The notes under the pieces: generated by a model
The model's input: the letters and a program-made list of their open reading frames with translations, nothing else
The model's database searches: none
What the model was told of the DNA's origin: nothing
Part shown: positions 1 to 6,161 of the stretch, piece by piece
How the letters are laid out: every line of letters begins with the position of its first letter
Position numbering within the stretch: the stretch's first letter is position 1
Made by a program: the position numbers and the translations under genes
NCBI GenBank assembly: GCA_002482965.1
Contig: DLGZ01000052.1
Coordinates: 122,869 to 134,084 of the forward strand
Origin: Verrucomicrobiaceae bacterium UBA7681
Lineage (GTDB): Bacteria > Verrucomicrobiota > Verrucomicrobiia > Verrucomicrobiales > Verrucomicrobiaceae
Direction of reading: 5' to 3'
Length of the DNA stretch: 11,216 bases

Positions 1-375
1 GTGATGACGGAAGGCAGCGCACGCTCGAAGTCCGACATCGGCATGATCAACCAGCGCTACCTCGTCTGCCTGCGTGGCAACGCCAGCAAGCTGGAGATCA
101 GCTCCAACCCCGAGCGCCTGCGGCAGGAAGCACCGTTCAAGATGACGGCCAACACTTGGTACACGCTCAAGAGCCGTGTCGATGTGGCTGCAGACGGCAG
201 CGGTGTCATTCGCGCCAAAGCCTGGGACAAATCACAGCCTGAGCCCGAGGCCTGGACTCTGGAGGTCAAGGTGCCAAGAGCGCAGACCAACGGCTCCCCC
301 GGCATCTTTGGGTTCACAGCTCTGAATCAGAAGCGCGTCTTCCTCGACAACCTCAGTGTCACCTCCAACAAGTAA
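1..375 (+). CDS. C-terminal part of a probable exported beta-propeller or LamG-like protein (5' end outside window)
   Basis: This frame is open from the first base and ends at TAA 373-375, so it is most likely the last 124 codons of a longer gene; the GTG/ATG at the left edge are probably internal. The sequence around residues 52-120 (WYTLKSRV, then EPEAWTLEV, GSPGIFGF and a final FLDNLSVT) has the pattern of the closing strands of a concanavalin-A/LamG-like jelly roll. In PVC-group bacteria such a domain commonly ends PQQ-like beta-propeller proteins or sits in DUF1080-type sugar-hydrolase-like proteins. Only 39 bp separate it from the next gene on the same strand, itself a PQQ-like propeller, so the two are probably co-transcribed and functionally related. 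The catalytic or propeller part is not visible, so no enzymatic role can be given. The partial CDS is confident; the fold assignment is moderate. Confidence 0.75.
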   Translation: MMTEGSARSKSDIGMINQRYLVCLRGNASKLEISSNPERLRQEAPFKMTANTWYTLKSRVDVAADGSGVIRAKAWDKSQPEPEAWTLEVKVPRAQTNGSPGIFGFTALNQKRVFLDNLSVTSNK

Positions 376-414
376 GCCAGAGTCCTCCCCCCCATCTGCA
401 TCCCTTTCGATCAA

Positions 415-2064
415 ATGACCACGAAACTCACTCCCATCCTCGCTGCGGCCCTGGTTGCCACAGTCTCGCTTCACGCGGCCGACTACTCCCAATGGGGCGG
501 TGGCAACACCCGTAACATGGTGTCCGAAGAAAAAGGCCTGCCGATCGATTTCAGTCCCGGCAAGAAGTACGGCCCCAAAGCCGCGCCGAAAACAGCCGGC
601 CGCCTGCGCCCCAACGCACAGGATGCCAACAAGGCTCCCGGCGCCGAAGACATCGACATGAGCACCACCAAGAACTGCCTCTGGGTGGCCAAGCTCGGCT
701 CCCAGACCTACGGCACGCCCATGATCAGCAACGGTCAGGTGTATGTCGGCACGAACAATGAATCCCCGCGCAACGACAGGGACATCGGTGACCGCGGCAT
801 CATGATGGTGTTTGATGAGTACACCGGCCAGTTCAAGTGGCAGATGGTTTCCCCGAAGATGGGCAGCGGCAAGGTCAATGACTGGGAATACCTCGGCATC
901 TGCGCCAGCCCCACCATCATCGGCGACAAGGCCTATGTGCCGAGCAACCGCTGCCAGATCGTCTGCCTGGACGTCAAAGGCATGTCCAATGGCAACCAGG
1001 GCATGCAGGACGAAGGTGCCTTCATGGCCCCGCTCGACAAAGACGGCAAGCCCACCGCTCCCCTCACCCCAGGCGACACCGATGCCGATATCCTCTGGGT
1101 GTATGACATGTACAAAGAACTCGGCGTCTTCCAGCACAATGCCACCGCTGGCTATCCGCTGGTGATTGACGGCAAAGTGTTCGTCCCGACCTGCAACGGC
1201 GTGGACTGGACACACACCAACATCCCTGCCCCGAACTCCCCGAGCTTCATCATGCTGGACGCCGAAACTGGCGCACTCCTCGGTGAGATGGACCACGTCG
1301 CCTCTGAGCGCGTGCTGCACTGCTCCTGGTCCTCGCCAAACTCGATGGACGTCAACGGCAAGAAGCAGATCATCTTCGCCGCCGGTGACGGTTGGGTGTA
1401 CTCCATGGCCCCTGAGACCCACAAGGACGCTGAAGGCCTCGACATGCTCAACGAATACTGGCGCTATGACGCCAACCCACCGGAGTATCGCAAGAACTCC
1501 GCCGGCGAGCCGATCAAGTACGTCGAATACGACGGCCCCAGCGAAATCATCGCCACCCCGTCCATCGCCGACGGCCTGATCTATGTGAACATCGGCCAGG
1601 ACCCCGAGCACGGCGAAGGTGTCGGCTGCCTGAGCTGCATCGACCCTAAAACCAGCAAAGGCGACATCACTGGCAAGGCCCTGTGGACCTTCAAGGGCAT
1701 CGAGCGCACCATCTCCACCCCCGCCATCAAGGACGGCCTCATCTATGCCGCCGACTACACCGGCCGCGTCTTTTGCCTCGATGCCAAGACCGGCAAGGAA
1801 TACTGGAAGTTCGACACCAAAGGCCATATCTGGGCCAGCCCGCTCGTCGCCGATGGCAAAGTCTGGATCGGCAATGAAGAAGGCGAACTCTTCGTCCTCG
1901 CTGAAGGCAAAGAACTCAAGGAAATCACCACCATCGAATTCCCTTCCCCGCTGCTCAGCAGCGTCGTCGCCGCCAACGGTGCGCTGTATGTGACCACCCA
2001 CACCCACCTCTACTGCTTCAAGGAAGGCGCCAAGACGCCGGAAGCAGAAGCAGCAGCGAAGTAA
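415..2064 (+). CDS. Exported PQQ-binding-like beta-propeller repeat protein
   Basis: The 549-residue protein begins with a short basic stretch and a hydrophobic core (about residues 6-19), then SLHAAD, a typical signal peptidase I site after residue 21. It should be secreted, periplasmic or surface exposed. The mature start (YSQWGGGNTRNMVSEEKGLP) is the usual opening of PQQ-like propeller proteins of Planctomycetes and Verrucomicrobia. Repeated blades follow: a strand such as GTPMISNGQVYVG, CASPTIIGDKAYVP, ISTPAIKDGLIYAA or ASPLVADGKVWIG, then an outer strand of the type VFCLDAKTGKEYWKF. I count roughly six to eight degenerate blades over residues 80-535. Nothing marks it as a true PQQ dehydrogenase; binding, scaffolding or BamB-like roles are equally possible. 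The tail is Ala/Glu-rich. ATG at 415 fits the signal peptide; no Shine-Dalgarno motif precedes it, only a C7 run at 387-393. A strong terminator follows the stop. Substrate unknown. Confidence 0.93.
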   Translation: MTTKLTPILAAALVATVSLHAADYSQWGGGNTRNMVSEEKGLPIDFSPGKKYGPKAAPKTAGRLRPNAQDANKAPGAEDIDMSTTKNCLWVAKLGSQTYGTPMISNGQVYVGTNNESPRNDRDIGDRGIMMVFDEYTGQFKWQMVSPKMGSGKVNDWEYLGICASPTIIGDKAYVPSNRCQIVCLDVKGMSNGNQGMQDEGAFMAPLDKDGKPTAPLTPGDTDADILWVYDMYKELGVFQHNATAGYPLVIDGKVFVPTCNGVDWTHTNIPAPNSPSFIMLDAETGALLGEMDHVASERVLHCSWSSPNSMDVNGKKQIIFAAGDGWVYSMAPETHKDAEGLDMLNEYWRYDANPPEYRKNSAGEPIKYVEYDGPSEIIATPSIADGLIYVNIGQDPEHGEGVGCLSCIDPKTSKGDITGKALWTFKGIERTISTPAIKDGLIYAADYTGRVFCLDAKTGKEYWKFDTKGHIWASPLVADGKVWIGNEEGELFVLAEGKELKEITTIEFPSPLLSSVVAANGALYVTTHTHLYCFKEGAKTPEAEAAAK

Positions 2065-2090
2065 TCGGCACCTGAGCCGGAAGATTCACG

Positions 2091-2119
2091 AGGCGGGCCA
2101 GCAATGGCCCGCCTTTTTT
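2091..2119 (+). terminator. Rho-independent terminator of the beta-propeller genes
   Basis: A perfect 10-bp inverted repeat (AGGCGGGCCA at 2091-2100 and TGGCCCGCCT at 2105-2114) encloses a GCAA tetraloop and is followed by five more T (2115-2119). It lies 27 bp after the stop codon at 2062-2064. The opposite strand has no U tract after the stem, so it should terminate only plus-strand transcription and probably does not serve the convergent transposase gene. Confidence 0.93.
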
Positions 2120-2173
2120 GTGGGGTGATTTGGAGCGGGAGATGAGCCAAGGCCACCTTCAAGTTTTGTCAAT

Positions 2174-3310
2174 TCACCCAAGCGCCTTCACCCGCAGAGT
2201 GCGCAGAGTGTAGAACGCAGCATCAGATTCCGCCATGCGTCTGGCCCCCTGCTTGCGCTTCGGACCAAACCGATCCCGCTGTGCCACGAAGATGCCTTCC
2301 ACGAACTCCTTGCTGCCCAGCACCACGCCATCCGTGAAGTAACGCACACGCAGCCGCACCAGCTCTGCGGGGCTGAGTTTGCCTTTCTCCGCTATCACGG
2401 CCCGTGCTGACTCCACGCTCACACCGCGTTTCACCACGTTCTCATTCTGTGCGTCCTTCACCTCCCGCCCTTCGGCGTGCAGGAGACAGCGATACGCCGC
2501 CGCAGCACCCGCGCTCTTCCAACCATCCACCGGCTTTCCCTGAGCCTTGCACAAACCCCGCTGCGCTCTGCGGCTCCCACCGAGCGCCTCCGCGTAGCCG
2601 CACCAGCGGTAGTCCCTCGGGTCTTTGACGAGCCCCGCACGCACCGGATTCAGATCAATGTAGGCGGCCATCGTGCGCAAAGCCTCGCCTTTGCCTTCGA
2701 CCAGCACGCTCTTAAAGCGATCCATCCACAGCGTGCCGCGTCGCCCGCGCCGCTTGTTAAACCACCGGCTGAAACGTTCCTTCACCTCCTTGACGAACAA
2801 CGATAGATCACAGAAGCGCTTTTTGAGCGCGGCCACTCGCTGATCGGCCAGCACCGTCATGCCACGTGCGCGCAGATCTGCCAGTTCATCGCGCAGCAGT
2901 CCCAGATAAGCACGGCTGTAGAGAATGCGCAGGTGTTCAAACAACTTCGCCTCGCCGTCCAGCCCGTCAAAACGCTCCAGCCACGCCGCACGATTTGGCA
3001 CCTCTGCAAGCAAATGAAAATGATTCCCCATGAGGCAGTAAGTCACCACCTTGATGCCTGAGAACTCCGCCATGCGCCAGATGACACGACGCAGCGCCTC
3101 CTTCTCCACCTCATCAAACAGAACCTCCCCGCCACAGGTGCGTGACATGACGTGATAACAATAGGACTCCAACGGCCCCTTGCCCAGGATGCGGAACCTG
3201 CCGCCGGACCACGAACGCGCGCCGGGATACAGCCCCGTTTTCGCATTCACACCGACAAGCTGTTCTTCGAGCGCGAGCGCCTGGGGATCAGAGGGTTGGG
3301 CGATTTTCAT
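2174..3310 (-). CDS. REP-associated tyrosine transposase (RAYT), IS200-like Y1 family
   Basis: The 378-residue protein belongs to the Y1 HUH nuclease superfamily, which cuts single-stranded DNA through a covalent phosphotyrosine. The family start RFRILGKGPLESYCYHVMSR lies at residues 39-57. The metal-binding HUH motif is H97-F98-H99 in CLMGNHFHLLAEV, and the probable catalytic tyrosine is Y217 in AAYIDLNPVRAGLVKDP, the conserved RAYT signature. The C-terminal part has the basic pattern RYFTDGVVLGSKEFVEGIF then RFGPKRKQGARRM, seen in the long RAYTs that I associate with Verrucomicrobia. It is much longer than the roughly 165-residue E. coli enzyme. All expected residues are present, so it could be active. 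ATG at 3310 leaves about 38 residues before the conserved block and has no Shine-Dalgarno motif. It is convergent with the beta-propeller genes and divergent from a gene remnant. RAYTs normally act on REP/REPIN palindromes and are usually single-copy and domesticated. Confidence 0.92.
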   Translation of the reverse strand: MKIAQPSDPQALALEEQLVGVNAKTGLYPGARSWSGGRFRILGKGPLESYCYHVMSRTCGGEVLFDEVEKEALRRVIWRMAEFSGIKVVTYCLMGNHFHLLAEVPNRAAWLERFDGLDGEAKLFEHLRILYSRAYLGLLRDELADLRARGMTVLADQRVAALKKRFCDLSLFVKEVKERFSRWFNKRRGRRGTLWMDRFKSVLVEGKGEALRTMAAYIDLNPVRAGLVKDPRDYRWCGYAEALGGSRRAQRGLCKAQGKPVDGWKSAGAAAAYRCLLHAEGREVKDAQNENVVKRGVSVESARAVIAEKGKLSPAELVRLRVRYFTDGVVLGSKEFVEGIFVAQRDRFGPKRKQGARRMAESDAAFYTLRTLRVKALG

Positions 3311-3349
3311 GGGCGGAAGGTGGAGGAAAAATTCGCGGGAACAACAACT

Positions 3350-3364
3350 AAATGCCTGGCATTT
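3350..3364. repeat. Perfect short palindrome between the transposase gene and the gene remnant
   Basis: AAATGCC and GGCATTT flank a single central T, giving a 15-bp inverted repeat that can fold as a 6-bp stem with a CTG loop. It is followed by four more T (3365-3368). It sits 39 bp upstream of the transposase start, at the edge of the toxin-like remnant. IS200/IS605-type and RAYT enzymes recognise short hairpins, so it could be an element end. It could also act as a weak plus-strand terminator or be chance; no second copy was noticed in the window. Confidence 0.4.
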
Positions 3365-3674
3365 TTTTCGAACGGTGATCGACCGAATGCGTCAGGCGGG
3401 TGTGTCCGAAAACGTCGGCAAGATCAAGCTGTTCTCCTGCCACTCTGCCGAAGGACCGGGCAACACTTTTTTGGAAGCGTTTGAGGCTGAGCGGAAAAAC
3501 TCCGTGGTGGTGGGAGCCGCGAATTACGCGAATGCGGAGTTAACAGGCTATAACGGCAGCCTCAATACGCAGAGTGTCCACAAGACCGCCACGGTGCGTG
3601 ATGCACTGGGCGGTACTTCTCAGGTTATGCGAGCGTCTGCAGCGGCAGTCCACATCCCCCAAAGGCCGGGCTGA
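3363..3674 (+). pseudogene. Remnant of a toxin-like or caspase-like C-terminal domain (possible small ORF from 3387)
   Basis: An open frame ending at TGA 3672-3674 encodes about 100 residues that look like genuine protein and not an antisense shadow. It starts FFRTVIDRMRQAG, followed by a strand and turn KIKLFSCHSAEGPG, then FLEAFEAE, NSVVVGAANYANAELTGYNG and a final VRDALGG region. The strand-then-SCxSxEG pattern after a helix is reminiscent of C-terminal domains of polymorphic toxins, C80-peptidase-like and caspase-like proteins, where a Cys follows a hydrophobic strand. This is a pattern judgement only. The similarity appears to begin abruptly near 3363 with no signal or N-terminal domain, so it is probably the 3' end of a gene truncated next to the transposase. 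ATG 3387 (95 codons) or GTG 3375 could serve as start of a small real gene, but no Shine-Dalgarno or promoter is visible. Confidence 0.5.
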
Positions 3675-3728
3675 GTGCGGTGCATGGCCTCAGCCGAAAC
3701 CACGGTGCGACGTTGGTGGCGCAGTGCC

Positions 3729-4931
3729 CTACACCGCCAGCGTCTTGTACAGCGCGAGCGTCTTCCTCGCGACGCTCTTCCAGCTAAAATGGTCTTCGGC
3801 GCGCTGGCGGCCGGCCTGGGCCATGCGGTTGCGGAGGGTGGGGTCGGCCATGAGCTTGTTGATGCCGGCAGCGAGGTCGCGGGCGAATTTCTCGGGGTGC
3901 ATGGCTTCGAAGGGGCTTTCGGTCTGCTGATCGAGGGGGACGAGAATGCCGGTCTCGCCATCGACGACGACTTCCTTGATGCCGCCGACGGCGCTGGCGA
4001 CGACGGCGGTCTCGCAGGCCATGGCTTCGAGATTGATGATGCCGAAGGGCTCATAAATCGACGGGCAGCAGAAGACGTCGGCATGGGAGTACATGACGAT
4101 CTTTTCTTGAAGGGGGAGCATGGCCTGGACCCAGATGACTCCGGGGCGTACTTTGCTGGCTTCGGCGACGGCGGCTTCCATCTCTTCTTTGATTTCGATG
4201 GTATCAGGAGCGCCGGCGCAGAGGACGACCTGGAAGCCGGGGTCGAGGTGCTGGATGGCGCGGACAAGGTGAACGATGCCTTTTTGTCGGGCGATGCGAC
4301 CGACGAAGAGGACGTAGGGCTTGTCGGGATCCACCCCGTACTTGCGCAGCACGTCGGGGGCCTCGGTGCGGCGGTATTCGGCGAGGTCGATGCCGTTGTA
4401 GATGACGTGGATCTTGTGCGGATCGACATCGAAGTGCTGGAGGATGTCGGCCTTGGTGCCTTCGGAAACGGCGATGATGGCATCGGCCATTTTGAGGGCG
4501 GTGCTTTCGAGCCAGACGGTGAAGTCGTAACCGTGGCCAAGCTGCTCGCGCTTCCAGGGGCGCAGGGGCTCCAGAGAGTGCACGGTGAGGACCATGGGGA
4601 CGCCGTAGTTGAGCTTGGCGAGGATGCCGCCGAAGTGGGCGTACCAGGTGTGGAGGTGGACGATGCTGGCGTCGATGCCGCTGGTGTTGAAGTCGAGGGA
4701 GCGCTGGAGGGCGCCAAAGACGGACTTGAGGTTGAGGGGGCTGTCCCAGCCGGTGGTGTCGAGGCCGAAGCCCTGGACGTGAAGATTGCCTTCATGGCTG
4801 GACTGATCACCAAAGCAACGGACGTCGATCTCCATGAGCTTCGCGAGTTCGCGGGTGAGGTACTCGACGTGGACGCCGGCGCCGCCGTAGATGTGGGGAG
4901 GATATTCGTTGGTGAGGAAGAGTGCTTTCAT
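3729..4931 (-). CDS. glgA: Glycogen synthase, actinobacterial (Corynebacterium) type, GT4 family
   Basis: The 400-residue protein is a GT-B fold glycosyltransferase that uses ADP-glucose (or a related NDP-glucose) as donor. The N-terminal MKALFLTNEYPPHIYGGAGV matches the Corynebacterium-type GlgA family; the GGAGVHV loop (16-22) binds the donor. Other marks are VHLHTWYAHFGG (91-102), TVHSLEPLRPWKREQLG (116-132), GRIARQKG (211-218, with R212 and K217 for phosphate contacts) and the E-x7-E pair E294/E302 in EPFGIINLEA. The mycobacterial member (GlgM) chiefly makes maltose-1-phosphate from ADP-glucose and glucose-1-phosphate, so either linear alpha-glucan or maltose-1-phosphate may be the product. 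It is distinct from the approximately 480-residue GT5 GlgA of enterics. It lies 46 bp downstream of a membrane-protein gene on the same strand. Two TTGACC repeats precede ATG 4931 without a matching -10 or Shine-Dalgarno, so read-through from upstream is likely. No terminator was found. Confidence 0.93.
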   Translation of the reverse strand: MKALFLTNEYPPHIYGGAGVHVEYLTRELAKLMEIDVRCFGDQSSHEGNLHVQGFGLDTTGWDSPLNLKSVFGALQRSLDFNTSGIDASIVHLHTWYAHFGGILAKLNYGVPMVLTVHSLEPLRPWKREQLGHGYDFTVWLESTALKMADAIIAVSEGTKADILQHFDVDPHKIHVIYNGIDLAEYRRTEAPDVLRKYGVDPDKPYVLFVGRIARQKGIVHLVRAIQHLDPGFQVVLCAGAPDTIEIKEEMEAAVAEASKVRPGVIWVQAMLPLQEKIVMYSHADVFCCPSIYEPFGIINLEAMACETAVVASAVGGIKEVVVDGETGILVPLDQQTESPFEAMHPEKFARDLAAGINKLMADPTLRNRMAQAGRQRAEDHFSWKSVARKTLALYKTLAV

Positions 4932-4977
4932 GGATGCGGGCGGGGTCAAAAGGTCAACGGGCAAGGCGTTCGCAGGA

Positions 4978-6078
4978 TCACTTCCCCTGCGATTGGAACC
5001 ATTCCTCGATAGCGGGAATGTCGAAGATGCGGAAGCGTTTTTTGATGCGCTGTTCGAGCGCGAGCTGGGCATGCTTGGCGACATCGAGCGAGGGGTCCTC
5101 CTTGATGGCTTTGATGAGCTGGGCGTTGGTTTCCGGCAGCGGGCTGCCAAGAAGGAGGAAGCAGACGCGCACGCGCACCTCCCAGGAGGTTTTGTAGTCA
5201 GCCAGGAGCTTGAGCAACGCGGCGGGCGTGACATCGGCCTCATCGCGAATGCTGCTGTCTTTGAAGAGTTCCGCCACGGGAAGTCGAAAGCCGGGGTCTT
5301 CGCGCTGGAGGAGCTGGACGGAGCGGATGGCACGCATGAACTCGGCCTGCGCGGCGTCGTGCAGATGGGGGAGCTGCGGGTCGCGCATGTACTCGACGAG
5401 GACCTCGATGGGGCGGCGCATGCCGGTGGCGATGGCTTCGTCCGCGTACTGCGTGAGGCGGTTGCGCTCCTTGAGCTGGAGGAACTCCTGCTGGGTGGGC
5501 GTGACCTGGGGTCTCATGTCGGCCATGCGCGGAGTGCCGGGCTGACTGGTCACGGATGCGTCCGGTGCGGGCACGAGTTCCGGAATCTTCAGCGTGGCAG
5601 AGATGCTTTCGAGGGATTCGCGGGTGTTCTGCTGCATGAGCAACTGCTCGCGGCGCATGACATCCACCTGTTTTTCGAGTGCGGCGATCTGCTCGGTGGA
5701 TTTCGCGAGTTCGTCCCTGAGCGCAACGTCGGACGAAGCAGGCGCTGCAGGCGCTGCAGGTGCCGCAGTGGTGGACACGGCTGCGGGAGCAGGAGCTGGG
5801 GTGGTGGAAAGCCGGGGTTCGATCTTCTCAAGGTAGAACCACCTGCCGACAAACAGGAGCAGCAGGCCGATGAGGAGCGAGGTGCTGAGTGAGATGATCA
5901 GATGCCGGTAGGTCAGATGGGAGCGGCGGAGATTTTCCTTCTGAACGCCGGAGGTGGAGGATTTCGGCGCGGCAGCGTCTGTCTGTGCCGGGCTGCAGCG
6001 GGCGAAGAGCAAGGCGGACTCTTCGTCGTCTTCGGTGTCGGTGGCAGAGGATGAGGTGGGGGGAAGCGGAGCGGACAT
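4978..6078 (-). CDS. Membrane-anchored protein with coiled coil and HEAT-like helical C-terminus, function unknown
   Basis: I do not recognise the 366-residue protein. Visible architecture: a Ser/Asp/Glu-rich N-terminal tail (1-50), a basic patch RRSHLTYRH (51-59), one transmembrane helix (about 60-79, ISLSTSLLIGLLLLFVG), an Ala/Pro linker (92-115), a coiled coil with EQIAALEKQVDVMRREQ (118-163), a Pro-rich linker, and an all-helical C-terminal part (200-350) with amphipathic helices resembling HEAT/armadillo-like repeats. Positive residues before the helix and the long polar part after it suggest a type II protein, with the tail cytoplasmic and the C-terminus periplasmic. It is the first gene of a probable two-gene unit with glgA and is divergent from the exosortase gene. 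ATG at 6078 has no Shine-Dalgarno. The role may be scaffolding or envelope organisation; this is inference only. Confidence 0.85.
   Translation of the reverse strand: MSAPLPPTSSSATDTEDDEESALLFARCSPAQTDAAAPKSSTSGVQKENLRRSHLTYRHLIISLSTSLLIGLLLLFVGRWFYLEKIEPRLSTTPAPAPAAVSTTAAPAAPAAPASSDVALRDELAKSTEQIAALEKQVDVMRREQLLMQQNTRESLESISATLKIPELVPAPDASVTSQPGTPRMADMRPQVTPTQQEFLQLKERNRLTQYADEAIATGMRRPIEVLVEYMRDPQLPHLHDAAQAEFMRAIRSVQLLQREDPGFRLPVAELFKDSSIRDEADVTPAALLKLLADYKTSWEVRVRVCFLLLGSPLPETNAQLIKAIKEDPSLDVAKHAQLALEQRIKKRFRIFDIPAIEEWFQSQGK
5740..5766. repeat. Nine-base tandem repeat, three copies, encoding the Ala/Pro linker
   Basis: Three successive 9-bp units (AGGCGCTGC, AGGCGCTGC, AGGTGCCGC) lie in frame in the membrane-protein gene and encode the repeated Pro-Ala-Ala of its linker just outside the membrane. 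Copy-number change would lengthen or shorten the linker without a frameshift. The third unit has diverged at two positions. Confidence 0.7.
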
Positions 6079-6094
6079 GAAGAAAGATGCGTCA

Positions 6095-6124
6095 GTGACG
6101 TTACGCGATGAAGGTTGCTAGAAT
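6095..6124 (+). promoter_or_regulatory. Candidate sigma-70-type promoter for the exosortase gene
   Basis: GTGACG (6095-6100; four of six matches to TTGACA) and TAGAAT (6119-6124; five of six matches to TATAAT) are separated by 18 bp in the divergent intergenic region. Transcription would start near 6131, downstream of the upstream-most ATG at 6108 and about 30 bases before ATG 6162. This supports 6162 as the true start of the exosortase. The -35 overlaps a small inverted repeat GTCA-G-TGAC (6091-6099), possibly an operator but too short to insist on. Confidence 0.45.
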
Positions 6125-6161
6125 CAACAAACAAGGCCAGCCTTTGTCCGTAACCCGTGTC

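Noticed and set aside
232..2007. A 591-codon open frame on the minus strand antisense to the beta-propeller gene
   Set aside because: It is a codon-bias shadow: the plus-strand gene has a signal peptide and clear propeller repeats, while the antisense translation is compositionally odd (runs of Gly, Val, Asp, Ala) with no recognisable motif.
2202..2211. Ten-base match CGCAGAGTGT at 2202-2211 and 3568-3577, considered as possible ends of a transposable unit
   Set aside because: One copy lies inside the transposase coding region and the other inside the remnant; matches of this length are expected by chance in a window this size.
3669..3695. Inverted repeat GGCTGAG/CTCAGCC just downstream of glgA
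   Set aside because: A 7-bp stem with a 13-base loop and no T tract on either strand is not convincing as a terminator.
3675..5012. A 445-codon open frame on the plus strand over glgA
   Set aside because: It mirrors glgA with a low-complexity Gly/Asp/Val/Glu composition and no domain; the minus-strand frame has all the GT4 motifs.
6108..6161. Upstream ATG at 6108 giving an 18-residue N-terminal extension of the exosortase
   Set aside because: The candidate -10 box (6119-6124) lies downstream of it and the extension leaves only 29 bp from the divergent gene; ATG 6162 was preferred, though 6108 cannot be excluded.
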